From NCBI GenBank assembly GCA_012719445.1, contig JAAYAH010000037.1, positions 62,001 to 126,000 on the forward strand: a stretch of DNA of 64,000 nucleotides, read 5' to 3'. Numbering within the stretch: the first letter of the stretch is position 1; each line of letters starts with the position of its first letter. The notes below the pieces were generated by a model. The model worked only from the letters and a program-made list of their open reading frames with translations, had not been told where the DNA came from and did not search any database. The translations under genes and the position numbers were made by a program. Origin of the DNA: Actinomycetales bacterium. GTDB lineage: Bacteria; Actinomycetota; Actinomycetes; Actinomycetales; Kineosporiaceae. Below are positions 58,825 to 64,000 of the stretch, in pieces.

Positions 58825-61158
58825 GTGGAGGACATGACGGCCGCCGTGGACGGCGCGCCCCCCGTCGGCGGGACCGTCTCGGCGGGGGAGCGGAGGGCGC
58901 CCACCCGGGGGGAACGCTGGTCCGGGGTCCTGCTCATGAGGTCGGGGCCGCTGGCAGCCGGGGTCCTGCTCGCCGTCGCCCTCGCCGCCCTGCTCCTGGT
59001 GCCGGTCGGGCTGTGGCGACCGGTCGTCGCCGCGCCGGTGATCCTCGTCGGCCTCGCCGTGGCGTGGCGGGTCGCCCTGCTCGTCCCGGCACTGCCCACT
59101 CCGCCGGTCGGAGGAGCCGCCCACGGGGCCCCGGCGTGGGCCGGGCTCGTCTCCCTGGCCGCCGCTCTCGGCCACCTCGGGTGGGCAGCGGCCACCCACG
59201 CCGAGCACGTGATCCTGCGTCGGGACGCCGGGTCCTACGCGCTCTACGCGCAGTGGATCGCCACCAGGGCCCACCTGCCCGTCGACGCCCGGCTCGACGC
59301 CTTCGGCGGCTCCGCCGCGCTGGCGGACCGGGCGTTCACCCTGGCCAGCCCGGCCTACTACCAGGTCGTCCACGGCAGCGGGACCGAGGCGAGCGCCGAT
59401 GTCGTCCCCCAGTTCCTGCTCGGAGCCCCGGCCTGGTTATCGGTCGGGTACTGGCTGGGCGACTGGACGGGCCTGCTCGTGGCGCCGGCGGTGCTCGGGG
59501 GTGCCGCGGTGCTCGCGGCGGCCGGTCTGACCGCGCGGCTGGTCGGCCCGCGCTGGGCTCCCGTCGCCGCGGTCGCGCTCGCCGTGGCCCAGCCGGTCCT
59601 GCACGCCTCCCGGTCGACCTACTCGGAGCCCGCGGCGCTGCTCCTGGTGCTCGCGGCCGCGAGCGTCCTCGTCGACGCCACCTCGGTCCGGGCCGCGACG
59701 CGGGTGCCAGCTGAAGGGTCGGTCGAGGTGCCGGCCGAGGCGTCGGCGCAGGCTCCGTTCCCGGTGCCGGTCGGGGCGTCGGCGAGGGCGCTGGGGTTCG
59801 TCGCGGGGGCGTTCGCGGGGCTGGCGGGCCTGGTCCGGGTCGACGCCCTCCGCGAGGTCGCCCTGCTGCTCCCGGTGGCGGCGGTACTGGCCGTGCGGAG
59901 GCACCCCGCGGCCGGGCCACTGGCGGCGGGGGCCCTCGGCGGGATCACGCTCTCCGGCCTGGCCGCCGTCTGGCTCTCCCGCCCGTACCTCGGCTCCATC
60001 GCCGGATCGCTGCTGCCCCTGGTCGGGATCACCGTCGTCCTCGGGGTCGGCAGCGCCGTCACCGTCCGGATCCACCGGCGGCGGGCCGGCTCCGGCGCGG
60101 CGGACGGTGCTGCGGATCCGGCCGGTTCCGGCACGGGGGACGGCGCGGCGGATCGCGGCGGTCCGTCGTGGTCGCGGCGACTGCCGGAGATCACGGCCGG
60201 TCTCGTCGTCGGGGCCGGGGCGGCTCTCGCGAGCCGGCCGCTGTGGCAGACGGTCCACCAGTCCCCGGACGACCCCGGTTCCCGCTACGTCGCCGGGCTG
60301 CAGCGAGGGCTCGGCCTGCCGGTGGACGGCGCCCGCACCTACGCGGAGCACAGCGTGCAGTGGGTGTCCTGGTGGACCGGTCCGGTCGCGCTGCTGCTCG
60401 CCCTCGGCACCTACGCCGTCCTGGCCGGGCGCGCCGTCTCCTGGTTGCGGCGGCGGCGCGAGGACGTGCCGGGCTGGCTCGGGCCCGCCGTGGTGGCGTT
60501 CGGCTCCACGGTGCTGACCCTCTACCGGCCGGGGATCACCCCCGACCACCCCTGGGCCGACCGGCGGCTGGTGCCGGTCGTCCTTCCCGCGGTCGTCATC
60601 GCCGCGACCGCGGCCGTGGCGTGGCTGACCCCCTCGGCCCGCGACCTGGTGCGGGGGAGGGGCGCCGCGCCGAGGACGGTCCTCGCCGCACGCGCGGTCG
60701 CCGTGGCCGGGGTCGTGGCCGTGGTGCTCCCGGCGCTGCTGGCGACCTGGCCGGTCGCCACCGACCGCACCGAGCGGGGGCAGCTCGCCGCCGTGCGGAC
60801 GGTGTGCCGGTCGCTCGGGCCCCGGGACGCCGTCCTGGTCCTGGACAACCGGGGCCGCAACGAGTGGCCGCAGGTGATCAGGGGCGTGTGCGACCGTCCC
60901 GTCGCCGTCATCGCGGCCTGGCGGGAGTCCGACGAGGCGGCTGCCGCGACCAGGATCGCCGGCCGGATCGCCGCCGCCGGGTACCGGCCGGTGCTGCTGG
61001 AGACGACCGACCCCGCCCGGTTGGCGGCGCTGGGGCTCGACCCGGTGCACATCGTCTCGCTGCGCACCACCGAGGACCAGCGGCTCCTCGTCCGCAGACC
61101 CGACGGAGTCGCCGGGTTGACCGTCGAGGTGTGGACCGCGGCCTGGACCGGAGGGTGA
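58825..61158 (+). CDS. Polytopic membrane protein, possible GT-C-type glycosyltransferase
   Basis: A 777-residue membrane protein with about a dozen TM segments. The first outer loop has the acidic motif EHVILRRDAGSYALYAQWIA (about 129-148), which resembles the catalytic loop of GT-C enzymes that use polyprenyl-phosphate sugars. Further features are an Ala/Val/Glu-rich repeat insert (VPAEGSVEVPAEASAQAPFPVP) and a C-terminal soluble Rossmann-like region (AVRTVCRSLGPRDAVLVLDNRG...). No close family name can be given. TAACGT at 58812-58817 is 7 nt before the GTG. It lies directly before a GT2 and a GT4 gene and probably works with them on an envelope glycan. Confidence 0.72.
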   Translation: MEDMTAAVDGAPPVGGTVSAGERRAPTRGERWSGVLLMRSGPLAAGVLLAVALAALLLVPVGLWRPVVAAPVILVGLAVAWRVALLVPALPTPPVGGAAHGAPAWAGLVSLAAALGHLGWAAATHAEHVILRRDAGSYALYAQWIATRAHLPVDARLDAFGGSAALADRAFTLASPAYYQVVHGSGTEASADVVPQFLLGAPAWLSVGYWLGDWTGLLVAPAVLGGAAVLAAAGLTARLVGPRWAPVAAVALAVAQPVLHASRSTYSEPAALLLVLAAASVLVDATSVRAATRVPAEGSVEVPAEASAQAPFPVPVGASARALGFVAGAFAGLAGLVRVDALREVALLLPVAAVLAVRRHPAAGPLAAGALGGITLSGLAAVWLSRPYLGSIAGSLLPLVGITVVLGVGSAVTVRIHRRRAGSGAADGAADPAGSGTGDGAADRGGPSWSRRLPEITAGLVVGAGAALASRPLWQTVHQSPDDPGSRYVAGLQRGLGLPVDGARTYAEHSVQWVSWWTGPVALLLALGTYAVLAGRAVSWLRRRREDVPGWLGPAVVAFGSTVLTLYRPGITPDHPWADRRLVPVVLPAVVIAATAAVAWLTPSARDLVRGRGAAPRTVLAARAVAVAGVVAVVLPALLATWPVATDRTERGQLAAVRTVCRSLGPRDAVLVLDNRGRNEWPQVIRGVCDRPVAVIAAWRESDEAAAATRIAGRIAAAGYRPVLLETTDPARLAALGLDPVHIVSLRTTEDQRLLVRRPDGVAGLTVEVWTAAWTGG

Positions 61159-61203
61159 CGCCGTGCTCACGGCTCTGACACGGCGGGGTAGCCTCGCTGC
61201 GCG

Positions 61204-62202
61204 ATGAACGTCTTCACTCCCTCCCCGGATCCCGGACCCGACGCCGACGCCGACGCCGAGCCGGTCGTCAGCGTCGTCCTGCCCTGCTACAACGAGCAGG
61301 ACCACGTGCTGGCCGAGCTCGAGCGCATCACCGTGGCGCTCGACGCCTCCGGCCTGCCGTACGAGCTGCTGGCCATCGACGACGCCAGCACCGACGAGAC
61401 CCTCGCCGTGCTCCGCGAGGCCGAACCCCGCTTCCCCCGGATGCGGGTGCTGGCCTTCCGGCGCAACGGGGGGTCGGGGACGGTGCGGCGGATCGGCACC
61501 CAGCGCGCCCGCGGCGAGATCGTGGTGTGGACCGACGCGGACATGACCTACCCCAACGAGCGCATCCCGGAACTGGTCCGGCTGCTCCTCGACGACCCGA
61601 CCTACGACCAGGTCGTCGGCGCGAGGACCAGCGAGGAGGGCTCGCACAAGTGGCTGCGACTGCCGGCCAAGTGGTTCATCCGCAAGATCGCCGAGCGGCT
61701 CACCAACGAGCGGATCCCCGACCTGAACTCCGGGCTGCGGGCGTTCCGGCGCCAGGTGGCACTGCCCTACCTGCGGCTGCTGCCGGCCGGTTTCTCCTGC
61801 GTCACCACGATCACGCTGGCGTTCCTGTCCAACCAGCACGACGTCCGCTACGTGCCGATCGAGTACGCGAAGCGGGCCGGTAAGTCCAAGTTCCACTTCG
61901 TCAGGGACGCCTACCGCTACATCCTCCAGGTGCTGCGGATGGTGATGTACTTCGACCCGCTCAAGGTGCTCATGCCGCCCGCGTTGTGGCTGCTGCTGGC
62001 CGGGGTGGTCAAGGGCATCGTCGACATGGTCCGGCACCCGTTCTACTTCCCGGCCAGCACGGTGCTCACCGTGCTCGCAGCGCTGATCATCGGCTCGATG
62101 GCGCTGATGGCCGACCTCGTGGTCCGCTCGCGGGGGGACGCCGTGCAGGCCGACCTCGTGCTCCCGGACGACGAGCGGACCCTCGCGTCCGGCCGGCGGT
62201 AG
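61204..62202 (+). CDS. Polyprenyl-phosphate glycosyltransferase (DPM1/GT2 type)
   Basis: A 332-residue GT2 enzyme like dolichol-phosphate mannose synthases. VSVVLPCYNEQDHVLAEL, LLAIDDASTDETL and VVWTDADMTYP (the DxD metal motif) form the active site, followed by DLNSGLRAFRR and EYAKRAGKSKFHF. Two C-terminal TM segments (LMPPALWLLLAGVVKGIV and STVLTVLAALIIGSMALMADLVV) anchor it. It would load a sugar on a polyprenyl phosphate at the inner face of the membrane, matching the GT-C-like protein upstream, which could use the product outside. TAGCCT at 61189-61194 lies 9 nt before the ATG. The GT4 gene follows by 12 bp. Confidence 0.9.
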   Translation: MNVFTPSPDPGPDADADAEPVVSVVLPCYNEQDHVLAELERITVALDASGLPYELLAIDDASTDETLAVLREAEPRFPRMRVLAFRRNGGSGTVRRIGTQRARGEIVVWTDADMTYPNERIPELVRLLLDDPTYDQVVGARTSEEGSHKWLRLPAKWFIRKIAERLTNERIPDLNSGLRAFRRQVALPYLRLLPAGFSCVTTITLAFLSNQHDVRYVPIEYAKRAGKSKFHFVRDAYRYILQVLRMVMYFDPLKVLMPPALWLLLAGVVKGIVDMVRHPFYFPASTVLTVLAALIIGSMALMADLVVRSRGDAVQADLVLPDDERTLASGRR

Positions 62203-62214
62203 GGCGGCGGGCGA

Positions 62215-63561
62215 GTGCGCGTTGCCCTGGTCGGTGCGACCCATCCGTACAAGGGCGGGGTCGCCGCGCACACCACCGAGACGGCGCACCGACTGGCGGC
62301 GGCCGGGCACGACGTCGACCTCGTCTCCTGGGCCAGCCTGTATCCCGCCCTGCTCTACCCCGGGGAGCAGGCGGTGCCGGACGGCGCCCCCGACCTGCCG
62401 CCGTATCCCCGGACCGACTACCTGCTGCGCTGGTACAGCCCGGTGTCCTGGTGGCGGGCCGGGGTCCGGTTGCGGCGGTACGCGCTCGTCGTGCTCGTCG
62501 TCGTCGTGCCGGTGCAGGTCCCGGCCCTGCTGACCCTGGTGCGCTCGATCAGGGCCGGTCGGGGTGGGCGGGGGCCGGGGGTCGTCGCCATCGTCCACAA
62601 CGTGGCCCCGCACGAGTCCCACCCGGGGGCGGTGGCGCTCATGCGCCGGATGCTCGGCGCCGTCGACGGGGTGCTGGTGCACTCCGTCGACCAGGCCGAG
62701 CTCGCCCGGCGGAACGGTGCCGGGAGGGTCGCGGTCGCCGGTCTGCCGCCGCACTGGCCCGGCGGTCCGCCGACCGCTCCCCGGTCCGCCGACCGGGGCA
62801 CGGTGGGGGAGCCGGAGCCCGGCGGCGGCCTCCCGGCTGAGCCCCCCTGCGGGCAGCGCGCTGCGGCCTCCGGCGGGCAGCAGGCCGTGCCCTCCGGTGA
62901 GCGACCGGTCGTGCGCGTCCTCGCCCTCGGCATGGTGCGCGAGTACAAGGGCGTGGATCTGCTGCTCGAAGCCGCCCGCGGCGTTCCCGGGGTGCAGGTG
63001 ACCGTTGCGGGCGAGCAGTGGGGCGAGGCGGGGGCGACGGTGCGCCGCCTGGCCGAGGAGCCGGGGCTGTGCGACCGGGTGCGGCTGCGCTCCGGATACG
63101 TGCCCGGGATCGAGGTCCCCGGGCTGCTCGCCGCCCACGACGTGCTCGCCCTGACCTACCGGCACGCCACCGCGTCGCAGAACGTGAGCCTCGCCCACGG
63201 GCACCGGCTCCCGGTGCTCGCCTCCCGGGTCGGCACCTTCCCCGACGAGGTGCGTGACGGCGTCGACGGGCTGCTCGTCGAGCCGGGCGACGTGCAGGCG
63301 TTGGCGGACGCGCTGCGGCGGCTGACCGAGCCCGGAGCGCTCGACCGGCTTCGCGCCGGGGTCCCCGAGGTCGACGTCGACGGTCCCTGGCGGAGCTACC
63401 TCGACGCCCTCCTCTCCCTCACCACGGACCGGCCCGCACGACCTCCCGCGGACCGTCCCGCTCCACCCGCGTCGGACCGGCCCGCACGTTCTCCCGCGGA
63501 CCGTCCCGCCTCGGACCAGTTCACCGCGGACCAGCCCGCACCGCCGGAGGTGGGGTCGTGA
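62215..63561 (+). CDS. Family 4 glycosyltransferase
   Basis: A 448-residue GT-B enzyme. The N-terminal domain begins VRVALVGATHPYKGGVAAHTTETAHRL and includes AIVHNVAPHESHPG; the C-terminal donor domain has RVLALGMVREYKGVDLLLEAARG, RLRSGYVPGIEVPGLLAAHDVLALTYRHATASQ and PVLASRVGTFPDEVRDGVDGLLVEPGD (end block FPDEVRDGVDGLLV). Between the domains (about 183-222) is a Pro/Ala/Gly/Glu-rich insert, and the last 45 residues are a degenerate PADRPA repeat. Both are probably disordered and come from local tandem duplications. The GTG start and 12-bp gap suggest coupling with the GT2 gene. The acceptor is unknown. Confidence 0.88.
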   Translation: MRVALVGATHPYKGGVAAHTTETAHRLAAAGHDVDLVSWASLYPALLYPGEQAVPDGAPDLPPYPRTDYLLRWYSPVSWWRAGVRLRRYALVVLVVVVPVQVPALLTLVRSIRAGRGGRGPGVVAIVHNVAPHESHPGAVALMRRMLGAVDGVLVHSVDQAELARRNGAGRVAVAGLPPHWPGGPPTAPRSADRGTVGEPEPGGGLPAEPPCGQRAAASGGQQAVPSGERPVVRVLALGMVREYKGVDLLLEAARGVPGVQVTVAGEQWGEAGATVRRLAEEPGLCDRVRLRSGYVPGIEVPGLLAAHDVLALTYRHATASQNVSLAHGHRLPVLASRVGTFPDEVRDGVDGLLVEPGDVQALADALRRLTEPGALDRLRAGVPEVDVDGPWRSYLDALLSLTTDRPARPPADRPAPPASDRPARSPADRPASDQFTADQPAPPEVGS

Positions 63562-64000
63562 CCAGGGACACCGTGCTCAAGGCCGTCTCCGTCGCTCTCG
63601 CCGTCGCCCGGTCCCGCTGGACCCGGTGGATCGTCGGCGGACTCGCGGCCGCCCTCGCCGTCTGGGCCGTCGCCGTGGAGTGGGACGCGGTCGTCGGCGC
63701 CCTCGGCCGGCTCGACCCGGCGGCGCTGGTGCTCGCCCTCGTCGCGACCGCGGGCAACCTCGTGCTGGCCGGGGCGATGTGGCGGGTCGCCCTCGCCGAC
63801 CTCGGCTCCCGGCTGGGCTGGGCGACCGCGGCCCGGGTGTACTTCGTCGGGCAGGTCGGCAAGTACATCCCCGGCAGCGTCTGGCCCATGATCATGCAGG
63901 CGGAGCTGGCCAGCGACCACGGGGTGCCGCGGCGGCGCTCGGCGACGGCGTCCGCGGTCTCCCTGCTCTTCGCGGTCGCCAGCGGCATGCTCGTCGTTCT
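63558..64000 (+). CDS. Flippase-like / lysylphosphatidylglycerol synthase TM protein, N-terminal part
   Basis: The first 147 codons of a membrane protein of the UPF0104 (AglD/MprF-flippase-like) family; it runs off the window. The GTG start overlaps the GT4 stop codon (GTGA), so the genes are coupled. Hydrophobic segments WIVGGLAAALAVWAVAVEW and LVLALVATAGNLVLAGAMW are visible, then the hallmark RVYFVGQVGKYIPGSVWPMI. Such proteins often sit with glycosyltransferases and may flip lipid-linked sugars. The end, and any fused catalytic domain, cannot be seen. Confidence 0.85.
   Translation, partial: MTRDTVLKAVSVALAVARSRWTRWIVGGLAAALAVWAVAVEWDAVVGALGRLDPAALVLALVATAGNLVLAGAMWRVALADLGSRLGWATAARVYFVGQVGKYIPGSVWPMIMQAELASDHGVPRRRSATASAVSLLFAVASGMLVV

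Overview
The window is 64 kb of very GC-rich actinomycete chromosome. GTG starts are common, genes are densely packed on both strands, and many start codons have an actinobacterial-type -10 hexamer 6 to 9 nt in front of them, which suggests leaderless mRNAs. A mycothiol-type maleylpyruvate isomerase fold, LCP ligases, a UDP-glucose dehydrogenase and the order birA - PH protein - GtrA - purE point to Actinomycetes, with neighbourhoods like those of Pseudonocardiales and Mycobacteriales. That taxonomic guess is inference. I see no rRNA, tRNA, CRISPR array, transposase or phage gene.

Left third (1-31 kb): the tail of a GH42 beta-galactosidase and a DUF202 membrane protein, then a YjjI-type glycyl-radical protein with its YjjW radical-SAM activase and an M16 peptidase homologue. 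A nucleoside-salvage block follows: deoC, an unusual fused ALDH-like protein and an S66 carboxypeptidase on the minus strand, then a phosphohexomutase/phosphopentomutase and a purine nucleoside phosphorylase. Together these can take deoxynucleosides to deoxyribose-5-phosphate and on to acetaldehyde plus glyceraldehyde-3-phosphate. A further run holds an MmpL-type exporter with a divergent TetR regulator, a gamma-glutamylcyclotransferase-like protein, a thioredoxin with a CsoR-like operator, a membrane EEP phosphatase, the pta-ackA acetate pathway, a GGDEF-EAL c-di-GMP protein, Maf and a DUF885 protein.

Middle (31-42 kb): small proteins (P-loop kinase, DUF5302, a DUF2511 lipoprotein), then birA, a PH-domain membrane protein, a two-TM protein, a YdeI-like protein, a 1365-residue zinc-ribbon multi-spanning protein, GtrA and purE. 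purK, which often accompanies purE, is not in the window.

Right third (41.5-64 kb) is about the cell envelope: two LCP ligases, UDP-glucose dehydrogenase, GT2 and GT4 glycosyltransferases, a Wzm/Wzt-type polysaccharide ABC exporter, an amidase with cell-wall-binding repeats, an FHA protein facing a Ser/Thr kinase that carries an outer lytic-transglycosylase-like domain, secreted C39 and S55 (SpoIVB-type) peptidases, a polytopic membrane protein and the start of a flippase-like protein.

The most unusual sequence features are: (1) a 32-bp tandem repeat between pta and ackA that forms four 11-codon ORFs chained by ATGA overlaps; (2) a dispersed 53-bp palindromic element in three copies (19-bp arms, exactly 15-nt loop); (3) repeated tandem duplication of gene ends, with the stop or start codon inside the duplicated unit; (4) a kinase-transglycosylase fusion; (5) an ALDH-like fusion without catalytic Cys or Glu next to deoC; and (6) a YjjI homologue that keeps the radical glycine but seems to lack the expected active-site cysteine.
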